Origin: Alphaproteobacteria bacterium HT1-32
Lineage (GTDB): Bacteria; Pseudomonadota; Alphaproteobacteria; Rhodospirillales; HT1-32
Reading direction: 5' to 3'
Assembly (NCBI GenBank): GCA_009649675.1
Contig: WJPL01000004.1
Location: forward strand, 62,001 to 126,000
DNA: 64,000 nt
Below are positions 17,311 through 26,121 of the stretch, piece by piece (within the stretch, counting starts at the first letter, position 1; every line of letters begins with the position of its first letter). Position numbers and translations under genes: made by a program. The notes below the pieces were generated by a model, which saw only the letters and a program-made list of their open reading frames with translations, was not told where the DNA came from and made no database searches.

Positions 17311-18351
17311 ATGAGCGATAAGGTGAATCTGAGCGCAGCGGATTTTGACAGACTGGCCCGGCAGGCCTTTGAAAATGCGGGCCTGAATCCGAAGCGTGCC
17401 GCGGCAGCGGCCCGTGTTCTTGTTGATGCTGAGCTGATGGGCATCAGCACGCATGGCGCAGCCCGTCTTGTCAGCTACAGTGCCCGGATGCAGGAGGGCA
17501 GCATTGATGCCGCTGCCGATATTACGGTGGAGCGCCGTGCCGCCTCGCTCGGGCTGGTTGACGGCCGTAATGGTCTCGGCACAGCCGTTGCCGCAGAGGC
17601 GCTCGAACTTGCTTTGTCGATGGTTGAAGATACCGGAATTGCCTATGTCGGCTGTCGTCATTCCAATCACCTCGGCGCACTCGCCCCGTACGCGCTGCAG
17701 GCCTGCGAGAAAGGCTATCTGCTGATTGCAGGCTCGAACGCATCCGCGATGATGGCGCCCTGGGGTGGGGCGGAAGTCAGGCTCGGCAACAACCCGATTG
17801 CCGTCGGCGTGCCGGTCAGCGACGGCTCGCATGTGATTCTGGATATCGCGATGAGCGAAGCGGCGCGGAGTAAAATCCGTGCTGCTGCAAAGGCCGGCAC
17901 ACCAATTCCGTCCGGCTGGGCGGCAGACAGCGACGGTGTGCCGACAACCGACCCGGTTGCAGCGCTGGCTGGTCTGTTGCTGCCCATCGGCGGGCATAAG
18001 GGGTCGGGGCTTGCCTTGATGGTGGATATTCTGTCTGGCGTTCTGACCGGCGGGAGTTTTCTGAATGAGGTTGCGTCGGGCGCAGAATCGCCGGACCAGC
18101 GATCGAACCTCGGCCATTTCTTTCTGGTCATTGACCCTGACCGGCTCATCGGGCGTGCCGCCTTTGATGAGGCGATGGCACGGTTCCGGAACATTGTCAT
18201 GTCGACGCCGCCCGCCAGTGGAACCGAACGGGTGACGCTGCCGGGCGAGAGAATGCTGGCCCGCCGCCGGGCGGCGCTGGCAAATGGTATCAGCCTGCCG
18301 CACGACCTCCATGCCAGTCTGGTCAGCCTTGCCGGGGGGGACGGTGGCTGA
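17311..18351 (+). CDS. Ldh-family (MDH2/sulfolactate-type) NAD(P)-dependent dehydrogenase
   Basis: A 346-residue member of the malate/L-lactate dehydrogenase family that is unrelated to classical LDH. Signatures are ELMGISTHGAARLVSY (the His is in the active site), GLVDGRNGLG, GCRHSNHLGALAPYA, NPIAVGVP, ILDIAMSEAARSKI and PIGGHKGSGLALMVDIL. Such enzymes reduce or oxidise 2-hydroxy acids (malate, ureidoglycolate, sulfolactate, diketogulonate). Divergent pairing with the tartrate dehydratase-like gene suggests a shared hydroxy-acid pathway. Confidence 0.86.
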   Translation: MSDKVNLSAADFDRLARQAFENAGLNPKRAAAAARVLVDAELMGISTHGAARLVSYSARMQEGSIDAAADITVERRAASLGLVDGRNGLGTAVAAEALELALSMVEDTGIAYVGCRHSNHLGALAPYALQACEKGYLLIAGSNASAMMAPWGGAEVRLGNNPIAVGVPVSDGSHVILDIAMSEAARSKIRAAAKAGTPIPSGWAADSDGVPTTDPVAALAGLLLPIGGHKGSGLALMVDILSGVLTGGSFLNEVASGAESPDQRSNLGHFFLVIDPDRLIGRAAFDEAMARFRNIVMSTPPASGTERVTLPGERMLARRRAALANGISLPHDLHASLVSLAGGDGG

Positions 18352-18385
18352 ACAGGGCATGTGAGATCGTGCGTACTGCACAGAC

Positions 18386-19213
18386 TTATTTGCCTTTGAA
18401 GACCGGCGGGCGTTTGGTGAGGAACGCATCCATGCCTTCATGGAAATCTTCACTCATGTAGCATTTCAGCAGCAGATCGCGACCGCCACCTGCGGGAAGC
18501 TGGGGACGCAGACGCAACAGGGCCTCCTTGGTCGCTTCCAGTGTCAGGGGAGCATAGGTTGCGATCTTGCGGGCGATTTCCTCGGCGCGAGGGGCGACTT
18601 CTTCCGGTGTTTCGACCATCTCGCTGATAAAGCCGTATTCAAGAGCTGCCGGGGCCTCGATCATCTTCGCCTGGAAAATGAGGTCTTTTGCACGGGCGGT
18701 ACCGATCAGATCGGACAACCGGGCGTAGTTGGTCATGGAAAGGCAGTTGCCGAGTGTACGGGCAACGGGAAAGCCGAAGCGTGAATTGCGTGCGGCGATC
18801 CGCAGGTCACAACAAGCTGCAATACCGGCACCACCACCGGCACAGGCACCGCGGATAGCTGCGATTGTCGGGATGCGGCACCGTTCCAGCGCGCCCAGCG
18901 TCCGGTCGATGCGTGCTTCATAGGCAATGGCATCTTCATCTTTATCAAAGGTGCGGAACTGGGACATGTCGGTTCCGGCAGCGAAAGCCTTGTCACCGGC
19001 ACCGGTCAGAATCAGGGCGCGGATATCACGGGTTTCGCTGGCGTCGGCGCAGATCTGGGCCATGCGCTCGTACATTTCGAACTTCATGGCGTTCCGCGAT
19101 TGCGGGCGATTGAAGGTCAGGAAGCCGATTCCATCGCGGACTTCATACAGAATGTCGTCACCGGCCTTGCTGGCGAGTTCGGCATCAATCTCGGTGGTCT
19201 GAGGCGTGCTCAT
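18386..19213 (-). CDS. Enoyl-CoA hydratase/isomerase (crotonase) family protein
   Basis: A 275-residue crotonase. GIGFLTFNRPQSRNAM, the oxyanion-hole segment AFAAGTDMSQF, RIPTIAAIRGACAGGGAGIAA and KDLIFQAKMIEAPAALEYG are present. In true hydratases two Glu act in the GG.E and P.EA regions; the first site here reads CAGGGAGIAAC, where no Glu is evident. Isomerase, hydrolase or lyase activity is therefore as likely as hydration. It is convergent with the Ldh gene (34 bp apart) and preceded by a 374-bp gene-free gap. Confidence 0.83.
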   Translation of the reverse strand: MSTPQTTEIDAELASKAGDDILYEVRDGIGFLTFNRPQSRNAMKFEMYERMAQICADASETRDIRALILTGAGDKAFAAGTDMSQFRTFDKDEDAIAYEARIDRTLGALERCRIPTIAAIRGACAGGGAGIAACCDLRIAARNSRFGFPVARTLGNCLSMTNYARLSDLIGTARAKDLIFQAKMIEAPAALEYGFISEMVETPEEVAPRAEEIARKIATYAPLTLEATKEALLRLRPQLPAGGGRDLLLKCYMSEDFHEGMDAFLTKRPPVFKGK

Positions 19214-19587
19214 GCGGGGAATTCCTTTTCAGGTGGTTGTGATGAAAGTTGGCAGACTGCGGATCTGTTTACTGTTTTCCGGCTGAGGCAGGGTACTGAT
19301 TCCGGCATTACTGCAGGGGGATGATCATTATGGTTATGCCGTCAACAGTCCGGACGCCAAGTTTAACGAACCTTCCTCGCTACTCAACTCGGTCAGCTGG
19401 TAACGGGCAGGTTTTCATCGGCACTCTGTGTCTGGGTGTTCTCCGATGGCAGGCGTTGGCGTCGTATTATATCTCCTCCGGATTTTCAGCAAAGCTGCCG
19501 CGCTGGCCATAAACTGTCAACAATTTACAAAGAACAATAATCAATACACGATTGACAAAATCGCGGAGCTGGGCGCTACTTGACGGC
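19214..19587. other. Gene-free divergent promoter region
   Basis: This 374-bp stretch lies between the crotonase (minus) and the GntR regulator (plus). A 63-codon open frame at 19321-19512 has no ribosome site and no recognisable features, so I do not call it. The right end is AT-rich, contains TGTCAA (19515) and TTGACA (19552), and probably holds the GntR promoter and operator. I see no RNA gene. Confidence 0.5.
19552..19580 (+). promoter_or_regulatory. Possible sigma-70 promoter giving a leaderless gntR mRNA
   Basis: A consensus -35 TTGACA (19552-19557) is followed, after a 17-base spacer, by GCTACT (19575-19580, only 3 of 6 matches to TATAAT). Transcription would begin at about the ATG at 19588, and no Shine-Dalgarno is present there. 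The alternative is that the TTG inside this box is the start codon. Confidence 0.35.
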
Positions 19588-20262
19588 ATGAGTGATACAG
19601 CCCTGGAAGCCATAGCCCTCCGCCGCGCCGAATCTCTGACAGCAATTGTTCAGAAGGAACTGGAGCGCATGATCATCAGTGGTGAACTGCGTTCGGGCGA
19701 GCGGCTGAATGAACTTGCACTGGCGCAACGCTTTGGCGTCAGCCGTGGTCCTGTCCGGGAGGCGATGAGGGCGCTTGAATGCGCACATCTGGTTACGACG
19801 AAGCTTAATCAGGGCTTCTTCGTGCGTGAAATTTCATCAGAAGAAATCTCGGAAATCTACGATGTTCGTGCGGTTGTCTACGGGTTTGTCTGCAGCAGTC
19901 TGGCAGAGCGGATCACAGCAGGCGAGATAAGCAATCTTGAAAGCTATGTGCAGCAGATGGATGAGGCGATTTCGTCTGGTAACTCTGCGGAGTATTACCG
20001 GATCAATCTGCATTTTCATGACGAGACTGTCAGCTACTCGGGCCATGGATGTGCGGCGCAGACATACCGGTCGCTTGTCAATGAATCGCACCTGACACGG
20101 CAACGTTCACTCGACACGGCAGAGCGGATGCAGGAGTCAAACGACGAGCACAAGGAACTGGTTGCTGCCTTGAAAGCCGGGAAGGCTGAACTGGCGCGCA
20201 GACTTGGTGAAGATCATGCCCTTGCCGGGCGACGCAGATGGCAGGCTTCCCTTTCCGGCTGA
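19588..20262 (+). CDS. GntR-family regulator (FadR/FCD subgroup)
   Basis: A 224-residue regulator. The wHTH (about 10-80) contains LERMIISGELRSGERLNE, LAQRFGVSRGPVREAMRALE and QGFFVREIS. The FCD ligand domain (90-220) has the usual Asp/His metal-acid pocket residues (IYDVRAV, NLHFHDE, NDEHKELV, GEDHAL). It lies 176 bp upstream of the first TTT operon in the same direction and most likely represses it until an organic acid binds. The start at 19588 is favoured because it begins a normal GntR N-terminus; TTG 19552 would add 12 residues. Confidence 0.86.
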   Translation: MSDTALEAIALRRAESLTAIVQKELERMIISGELRSGERLNELALAQRFGVSRGPVREAMRALECAHLVTTKLNQGFFVREISSEEISEIYDVRAVVYGFVCSSLAERITAGEISNLESYVQQMDEAISSGNSAEYYRINLHFHDETVSYSGHGCAAQTYRSLVNESHLTRQRSLDTAERMQESNDEHKELVAALKAGKAELARRLGEDHALAGRRRWQASLSG

Positions 20263-20438
20263 CCTGTAATCACGAACAGAATTCTACAAACGGTACCGGC
20301 TGCCAGTCTGGCCTGCCGGTAGCTGACGACTAACAAGAAGAAGGCCATAAGGCCCGGACCCGAGAATTGTGAAGCCTGACGTCGGTATGATGCGGGCCGC
20401 AGTGCAAAGTGAAGAAACGTTCAACGGAGGAACATTCG

Positions 20439-21422
20439 ATGAGTCTACAGAATTCACTTGGAATGAAACTGAGGGCGCTGGCTCTTGGTTGTGCAGTTAC
20501 CATGACCGCAGTTATGCCCGGTGCGGCAAATGCTGCGGATTACCCCAGCGAGCGGCTGGACTGGACGATTGCGTTTGGTCCGGGTGGCGGCAACGACATC
20601 ATGGCGCGTACCATCATCTCGATCCTGGAGAAGTATAAGCTTTATCCGAGCGATATCGTGGCCCAGAACCGTTCCGGCGGCAGTGGCGCAGTTGGCTGGG
20701 GCTATCTGTTCAATCAGAAAGGCAATCCCTACAACATCTCGACCACGTCCGGCAGCTTCATTACCACGCCGCTGAAAGCTGATACGCCCTGGGGGCCGAC
20801 AAAGTTCACGCCTGTTGCACTGCTTGCAGCTGATGATCTGCTGATCGTTGTCAATGGTGACTCGCCGACCAAGTCGTTCGACCAGTTCGTTAGCGAAGCA
20901 AAAACCAAGGCACCCGCAATTGGCGGTATCGGTGCGGTCAATGTTGACTTCATCGTTGCCGAGCTTCTGGCTGAGAAAGCCGGGTACGAGTATGAATATG
21001 TCTCGTTCAACAAGCAGGGCGAACTGACGACGGCACTGCTTTCGGGTGCTCTCGACGCAATGCTGGTCAATCCCGGTGAAGTCGCGGGTCTGCTGGCCTC
21101 AGGCGACATGCGGGCCCTGGCATTCACGGGTGCAAACATCCCGGAATCACTGAAGGGCATTCCGACACTGGCCGAGAAGGGTTTTGATGTCGGCATCTCC
21201 GCACCGCGTGGTGTGGTGCTTGCACCGGACGTCTCCAAGGAAGTTCAGGATTGGTGGATTGCAACCATGAAGAAGGTTGTTGATACCCCGGAATGGGCTG
21301 AATACGTCAAGAAGCATGACCTCACCCCGACTGTTCTCTGGGGCGATGAGTTCACCAGCTTCCTGAGCAATGCCCAGGACCAGTTTGGTCGTATTCTGAA
21401 AGCCAAAGGCATCATCAAGTAA
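20439..21422 (+). CDS. tctC: TTT-system periplasmic binding protein TctC/Bug (system 1)
   Basis: A 327-residue Bug-family receptor with a Sec signal peptide (about 1-34, ending ANA-ADYPSERL). Bug motifs are IAFGPGGGNDIMART, near LDWT, and GVVLAPDVSKEV. The ATG at 20439 follows CGGAGG at 7 bases and so beats the in-frame ATG at 20409. Receptors of this family bind carboxylates such as citrate, tartrate, aromatic acids or amides. It is first in the order C-B-A; a hairpin after it could raise receptor levels over permease levels. Confidence 0.9.
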   Translation: MSLQNSLGMKLRALALGCAVTMTAVMPGAANAADYPSERLDWTIAFGPGGGNDIMARTIISILEKYKLYPSDIVAQNRSGGSGAVGWGYLFNQKGNPYNISTTSGSFITTPLKADTPWGPTKFTPVALLAADDLLIVVNGDSPTKSFDQFVSEAKTKAPAIGGIGAVNVDFIVAELLAEKAGYEYEYVSFNKQGELTTALLSGALDAMLVNPGEVAGLLASGDMRALAFTGANIPESLKGIPTLAEKGFDVGISAPRGVVLAPDVSKEVQDWWIATMKKVVDTPEWAEYVKKHDLTPTVLWGDEFTSFLSNAQDQFGRILKAKGIIK

Positions 21423-21439
21423 GATGCTGAGATGACAGA

Positions 21440-21468
21440 TGGCCCGTCGGCATATTGTCGGCGGGCCA
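21440..21468 (+). terminator. Intercistronic hairpin after tctC-1
   Basis: A 10-bp stem (TGGCCCGTCG paired with CGGCGGGCCA, one G-T pair) with a 9-base loop is followed by TTGGTCTTTCCC, which is a weak U tract. It lies 18 bp after tctC and before tctB. It is probably a partial terminator or mRNA stabiliser that sets receptor:permease ratio. Confidence 0.6.
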
Positions 21469-21575
21469 TTGGTCTTTCCCGAGTACCGTCTGCTCCAAAT
21501 TTCCACAGGGTCAGCAGCACAGCCATCCCCCGGTGGCCCTGCAATCAGATCCGAATCGCCCGAATGGCCTGATCC

Positions 21576-22022
21576 ATGAGAATCGTTTTTACAGTTACCC
21601 TGCTGCTGCTGTCCGTCGGTTATGCAGCATTTGCGTTTTCCGAACTGAATTTCCTGAGCGCGCGAGGCCGTATCGGCCCCGGCTTTTTTCCGCAGATCAT
21701 CGGCGGTCTGCTGGTTGCCTTCACCCTGTACAATACGATTGTCGAGTTTCGTAACCGCCGCTCGGATGACGTGGTTTCGGCTGATTTTCCGGTGACCATC
21801 GGGGTCATTGTCATGCTGGCCGGGTTCATCATGGCGAGCCACTGGCTGGGCGCGCTGCCGGGCATGATCCTGTTCATGCTGGTTACATTGTCGGTGCTGA
21901 ACCGGGGCGGCCATCTGACGAATGTTCTGGTGGGCGTTCTTTTGCCCGTCGGCATGTTCGTGCTGTTTCGCTATTCGCTCAATGCGGCAATGCCGCCGGG
22001 TATGCTCGGCCTTCCGTACTAG
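21576..22022 (+). CDS. tctB: TTT-system small membrane protein TctB (system 1)
   Basis: A 148-residue protein with four predicted helices. RGRIGPGFFPQIIGGLLVAFTLYN is the usual TctB segment in helix 1-2 (RxGPGFFP). It is the small inner-membrane partner of TctA. Sequence similarity in this family is low, but size, hydrophobicity and position between tctC and tctA make the call secure. Confidence 0.88.
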   Translation: MRIVFTVTLLLLSVGYAAFAFSELNFLSARGRIGPGFFPQIIGGLLVAFTLYNTIVEFRNRRSDDVVSADFPVTIGVIVMLAGFIMASHWLGALPGMILFMLVTLSVLNRGGHLTNVLVGVLLPVGMFVLFRYSLNAAMPPGMLGLPY

Positions 22023-22086
22023 CACTCACCAGATCACATGCATTGTTCAGCCCTGCTGATATCCACATCTTTTCAGGCGGCCCCAA

Positions 22087-23619
22087 ATGGAACTCTTTGA
22101 CAACTTAATCCTCGGCTTCTCTGTCGCGATCACGCCGATGAATATCGTTTACCTTCTGGCGGGTTCCATGATTGGCATGATCGTCGGGATTATTCCCGGT
22201 CTCGGTCCTGCAGCGGGTCTGTCGATCCTGCTGCCGCTGACCTTCGGGATGGACCCGATCGGGGCGATCATGATGCTGGCTGCCATTTATTACGGTGCGA
22301 TGTATGGCGGTACGATTACGTCGATCCTGCTCAATACACCGGGTGAATCAGCAGTCGTTGCCTCAACCTTTGACGGCTATCCGCTGGCCCAGCAGGGGCG
22401 TGCCGGGCCGGCTCTCGTCATGCAGGCGGCAGCTTCCTTTGTCGGTGGTACGGTCGGCGTTATTCTGATTACGGTGCTGGCCGCTGTTTTTGCGAATGTC
22501 ACCCGAAGTTTCGGTCCGCCGGAATTTTTCATGCTGGTCATGATGGGCATGGTGACTCTTGTTGTCCTGATTGGTGAACAATGGCGTTACGGGGCCATTT
22601 CCGCGCTTGTCGGATTTGCGCTTGGTACTGTGGGTGTCGATCTGGAAACCGGCCTGCAGCGATTTACCTTTGGGTCGGCAGAGCTGATCGGCGGGATCGA
22701 GTTTATCCCGATTGCCATCGGCCTGTTTGGTCTGGGCGAGCTTTATTATGCGTTCTATCAGGGGCTGCACCGTGCCGGGACCGGCGGCATTATCCAGTAT
22801 CAGAAAGAGAACGAGTTCTGGCCGAGTGCGAAGGACTGGATTGAATCGCGCATGGCCTTTGTTCGCGGCTCGATCATGGGCTTCTGCATTGGTGTTGTTC
22901 CCGGAGCAGGTGCCACCGTTGCGTCTCTGATGTCCTATTCGATTGAAAAGTCATCTTCGAAGACACCGGAAAAATTCGGCAAGGGCGCGATGCCCGGGCT
23001 GGTCGCACCGGAAGCCGCCAACAATGCGGCATCCGCCGGTGCGATGGTGCCGTTGCTGACCCTTGGTATTCCCGGTTCTGCCTCGACGGCAGTCCTGCTG
23101 GCGGCGCTTGTCCTGTGGGGCCTCAAGCCCGGGCCGCTGCTGATGCAGGAAAATCCGGAATTTGCCTGGGGCCTCGTCGCCAGCATGTATCTCGGAAACA
23201 TGGCGCTTCTGGCCATCAATATCTTTGCGATCCCGGTTTTCGTGCTGATGCTGAAACTGCCATACCGCATTCTGGCACCCGCCGTCATTCTGGTCTGCAC
23301 GATGGGGACATTCAGCGTTCATGGCAGTATCGTCGAGGTCTGGCTGATGTTTGCAGCGGGTATCGTCGGGTTCTACATGAAGCTTTATGGCTTCTCTCCG
23401 GCAGCGACGGTTCTGGCGCTGGTGCTCGGACCGCTGGCCGAGGAGACCCTGCGGCAGACCCTGATTATCTCCCGCGGGTCACCCATGATCTTTGTCGAAC
23501 GCGGGATGTCGCTGACAATCATGCTGTTCACGGTAGCCGTGGTCGTATTCGGGGTGATGATGAGCCGCTCCCGCAAAGCGGCGAAACGCAAGCTCCGGCT
23601 GGCTGACGGGCCAGGATAA
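22087..23619 (+). CDS. tctA: TTT-system large permease TctA (system 1)
   Basis: A 510-residue permease with about 12 helices. It has the two family signatures: GIIPGLGPAAGLSILLPLTF with IYYGAMYGGTITSILLNTPG in the N-half, and VVPGAGATVASLMSYSIEK with APEAANNAASAGAMVPLLTL and GIPGSAST in the C-half. It takes the ligand from TctC and imports it with a cation. It is complete, and its start is 64 bp after tctB. Confidence 0.94.
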   Translation: MELFDNLILGFSVAITPMNIVYLLAGSMIGMIVGIIPGLGPAAGLSILLPLTFGMDPIGAIMMLAAIYYGAMYGGTITSILLNTPGESAVVASTFDGYPLAQQGRAGPALVMQAAASFVGGTVGVILITVLAAVFANVTRSFGPPEFFMLVMMGMVTLVVLIGEQWRYGAISALVGFALGTVGVDLETGLQRFTFGSAELIGGIEFIPIAIGLFGLGELYYAFYQGLHRAGTGGIIQYQKENEFWPSAKDWIESRMAFVRGSIMGFCIGVVPGAGATVASLMSYSIEKSSSKTPEKFGKGAMPGLVAPEAANNAASAGAMVPLLTLGIPGSASTAVLLAALVLWGLKPGPLLMQENPEFAWGLVASMYLGNMALLAINIFAIPVFVLMLKLPYRILAPAVILVCTMGTFSVHGSIVEVWLMFAAGIVGFYMKLYGFSPAATVLALVLGPLAEETLRQTLIISRGSPMIFVERGMSLTIMLFTVAVVVFGVMMSRSRKAAKRKLRLADGPG

Positions 23620-23712
23620 CCATCATTTTCAGCCGGGGATGCCGATTGTGCAGATCTGTGTATGATCGTCTCTCTCGGCTGAACGTAATCTGACAGACAA
23701 AGGCTCGTAGAA

Positions 23713-24348
23713 ATGACTGCATCCGACCCCATCGTCCTCGAAGTCTTCTCCGACTATGTCTGCCCGTGGTGTTATCTGGGAGAGAACCGGATCCGCAATC
23801 TGCCGGAACGCCTAAACATTACGGTTAAACGTGTTCATTTTCCGCTGCATCCGGAAACACCGTCAGAAGGGCGGAAACTTCAGGATATGTTCGGGGTGCC
23901 GGCAGAGGAAATAGCCGCAAAGAACGCCCGTATGCGGGGGCTGATGGAGGCGGACGGATTGCCCTATGAAGACCGCTCCCATACCTATAACAGCCGCCTG
24001 GCGCAGGAAATCGGGGCCTGGGCAGATAGTCTGGGTACAGAACACGGCATTCACGATGCCTTCTTCCATGCCTATTTCGTCGACCGGCTGAATATTGGCG
24101 ATCAGGATGTCATTCTGAAAATCGTCGCTGACTGTGGTCTGGATGTTGATATGGCGACCCGTGTTCTGAACGAGCGCCTGTTCAAGGACGCGGTTGATGC
24201 GGACTGGCAAAAATCACATCAGTATGGCGTCACCGGTGTTCCGACATTCGTGGCCGGAGGGCGCGGTCTGGTTGGCGCACAGCCGGGTGAAGCCGTGGAG
24301 CAAATGCTGATGAGTGTCGGCGCAGCCCCGCGGGAAACCGGCGCTTAA
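23713..24348 (+). CDS. DsbA-family oxidoreductase, FrnE-like
   Basis: A 211-residue thioredoxin-fold protein with CPWC near residues 17-20 (VFSDYVCPWCYLGENRI) and the DsbA helical insertion. GVTGVPTFVAGG near 175 supplies the cis-Pro. No signal peptide, so it is cytoplasmic, like FrnE and 2-hydroxychromene-2-carboxylate isomerase relatives that use the fold for redox or GSH chemistry. It lies 93 bp after tctA in the same direction and may be co-transcribed by read-through. Substrate unknown. Confidence 0.88.
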   Translation: MTASDPIVLEVFSDYVCPWCYLGENRIRNLPERLNITVKRVHFPLHPETPSEGRKLQDMFGVPAEEIAAKNARMRGLMEADGLPYEDRSHTYNSRLAQEIGAWADSLGTEHGIHDAFFHAYFVDRLNIGDQDVILKIVADCGLDVDMATRVLNERLFKDAVDADWQKSHQYGVTGVPTFVAGGRGLVGAQPGEAVEQMLMSVGAAPRETGA

Positions 24349-24364
24349 CGGTGATCGTCGGCCG

Positions 24365-25435
24365 TCACTTCCCCAGACCGGCCACGCCAGTTTCCCTGGC
24401 AAGCTCTTCAAGTGACCTGAACAACCCGTCAGGCATCGGAACACCATTTTTCTGACGATCTTCCCTTATGCCGTGGCTGCGTTCACCGGGCAGCAGAATG
24501 TCGGTGAAGCCGGGCATTGTGGGTGATGCCTTCATGGTACGGATGACGTTGTCGACGTTATTTTTGAATGTCTCGACGTCAGCAAAAGCGGCAATGTCGA
24601 TGGCAACAATGAACTGACCGGTGTTGGTCGTGGTTTTGAAGTCCTTGTTGAAATCCACCACATTCTTGCCGAAAGCAGCACCATTCAGGGTTCCGGCCAG
24701 CAGGCCGAACATCAGGGCCAGCCCGTAGCCCTTCGGTCCGCCGATCGGCAACAGAAATCCATCCTCGGCCTTGTTGGGGTCGGTCAGCGGATCGCCATTG
24801 CGGTCAACCATCCAGCCCTCGGGCATGGTCTCGCCACGCTGGGCTGCTGTCTTTACCTTCCCGTAGGCGGCAACTGTCGTCGCCATGTCCAGAATGATCG
24901 GGTTCTCTTCAAGTGCCGGAACAGCGATTGCTATAGGATTTGTGCTGAGAAGCATATCAGTCCCGCCCCAGGGCGGCAGATGATTGGCATTCCCAACGGC
25001 GACATAAAGCCCGATCATGTTGTGGGCAAGCGGCATCCGGGCATAGAGCGAAGCCGGACCCGCATGATTGCTGTGATGGCATCCGACCCAGGCCACACCG
25101 CTTTTCCGTGCCTTGGCGATGGCCAGTTCAGTACAGAACTTCATCACCAGATGCCCCTGGGTGTTGTCACCGTCCACCAGTGCCATGGCATCCTTTTCAG
25201 TTTCGACCCGGATATGCGGATCAACATTCAGACCACCGGCCCGGATACGTTTTACATAAGCGGGAAGCCGGAAGATGCCGTGCCCGTCAGAGCCGTTCAC
25301 GTCGGCTTCGGCCATAAGGTCAGCGATGGTCCGGGCATTGTCGCTGCTGAATCCGGAGGCCACGAGCACCCGCTGAATGAAATCAGCAAGTTCAGCGCCG
25401 GAATAGTGTCGGATGGTCTCGTTTGGGCTTGTCAT
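24365..25435 (-). CDS. Ldh-family NAD(P)-dependent dehydrogenase (second copy)
   Basis: A 356-residue MDH2-type protein, distinct from the copy at 17.3 kb. It shows ADVNGSDGHGIFRLPAY, VDGDNTQGH, GCHHSNHAGPASLYARM, NPIAIAVPA, ILDMATTVAAYGKVK, PEGWMVDRNGDP and PIGGPKGYGLALMFGLLAG. It probably acts on a 2-hydroxy acid. It lies 53 bp downstream of the GntR gene on the same strand, divergent from TTT system 2, so it likely oxidises or reduces a compound imported by that system. Confidence 0.87.
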   Translation of the reverse strand: MTSPNETIRHYSGAELADFIQRVLVASGFSSDNARTIADLMAEADVNGSDGHGIFRLPAYVKRIRAGGLNVDPHIRVETEKDAMALVDGDNTQGHLVMKFCTELAIAKARKSGVAWVGCHHSNHAGPASLYARMPLAHNMIGLYVAVGNANHLPPWGGTDMLLSTNPIAIAVPALEENPIILDMATTVAAYGKVKTAAQRGETMPEGWMVDRNGDPLTDPNKAEDGFLLPIGGPKGYGLALMFGLLAGTLNGAAFGKNVVDFNKDFKTTTNTGQFIVAIDIAAFADVETFKNNVDNVIRTMKASPTMPGFTDILLPGERSHGIREDRQKNGVPMPDGLFRSLEELARETGVAGLGK

Positions 25436-25488
25436 TGATATGGCCTGATTATCGGTGGTCTGTAAGAGGCTGAGCCGAAGGCCTCATG

Positions 25489-26121
25489 TCAGAGGGGCTT
25501 GTTCTCCAGCACATGCATGGCAGCGGCTTTTCTGGCTTTTGACGGGCTCCCTGCCTCAATGGCGTCGACAATGCTTTCATGCGATGCGGCAATCTCGTTG
25601 AGGTCGCTTTTGTGGCGTGAGACGTTGATCAGGGTGCGGGACTTCACATTCAGGGCCGACCAGATTTCAAACAGGATGATGTTGTCGGCCGCCTGCATGA
25701 TGATGCGGTGGAAAGCGGAGTTATGCGTGGCAAAATCTGCTGAATTCTCAGATTTTGCCGCCGTTTTCATTGATTCTATGAGGGCCCTTAATTCATTGCT
25801 GACCGGCGCCTTGTTCCGCGCAACCAGTTCCGTGGCATAGCCTTCCAGCTGGGCCCGGACATCGTACATGTCTTTCAGTTCATCATCACTGATGATGCGC
25901 ACCCGCGAGCCTTTGTTGCGGAGTGATTCGACGACGCCGATAGCTTCCAGTTCTCTGATGGCTTCCCGGACAGGGGCCTGGCTGGTTTCCATTTCAGCGG
26001 CGATCTTCATCTCGACCAGACGATCACCGGGCTTGAGCACGCCGCTCATGATTTTTGCCAGCAGATGATCTTTGATCTGTTCCGGCAGCGAGGTGCGGGT
26101 AAGAACGGGGGCAGTCTGCAT
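25489..26121 (-). CDS. GntR-family regulator (FCD subgroup)
   Basis: A 210-residue regulator. The wHTH (about 10-75) contains LLAKIMSGVLKPGDRLVE, EMETSQAPVREAIRELEAIG and KGSRVRII. The FCD domain has MYDVRAQLEGYA, HNSAFHRIIMQAADN and HESIVDAI as likely metal/acid-binding positions. It is divergent from TTT system 2 (306 bp) and in operon with the Ldh gene. The 14-bp palindrome at 26253-26266 and its near copy at 30474-30485 are plausible targets. Confidence 0.87.
   Translation of the reverse strand: MQTAPVLTRTSLPEQIKDHLLAKIMSGVLKPGDRLVEMKIAAEMETSQAPVREAIRELEAIGVVESLRNKGSRVRIISDDELKDMYDVRAQLEGYATELVARNKAPVSNELRALIESMKTAAKSENSADFATHNSAFHRIIMQAADNIILFEIWSALNVKSRTLINVSRHKSDLNEIAASHESIVDAIEAGSPSKARKAAAMHVLENKPL

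Noticed and set aside
17149-18453. 434-codon open frame on the minus strand
   Set aside because: Antisense to the Ldh-family dehydrogenase and overlapping its neighbours; no domain and no ribosome site.
19321-19512. 63-codon open frame in the crotonase-gntR gap
   Set aside because: No Shine-Dalgarno, no hydrophobic or domain pattern, and composition unlike the neighbouring genes.
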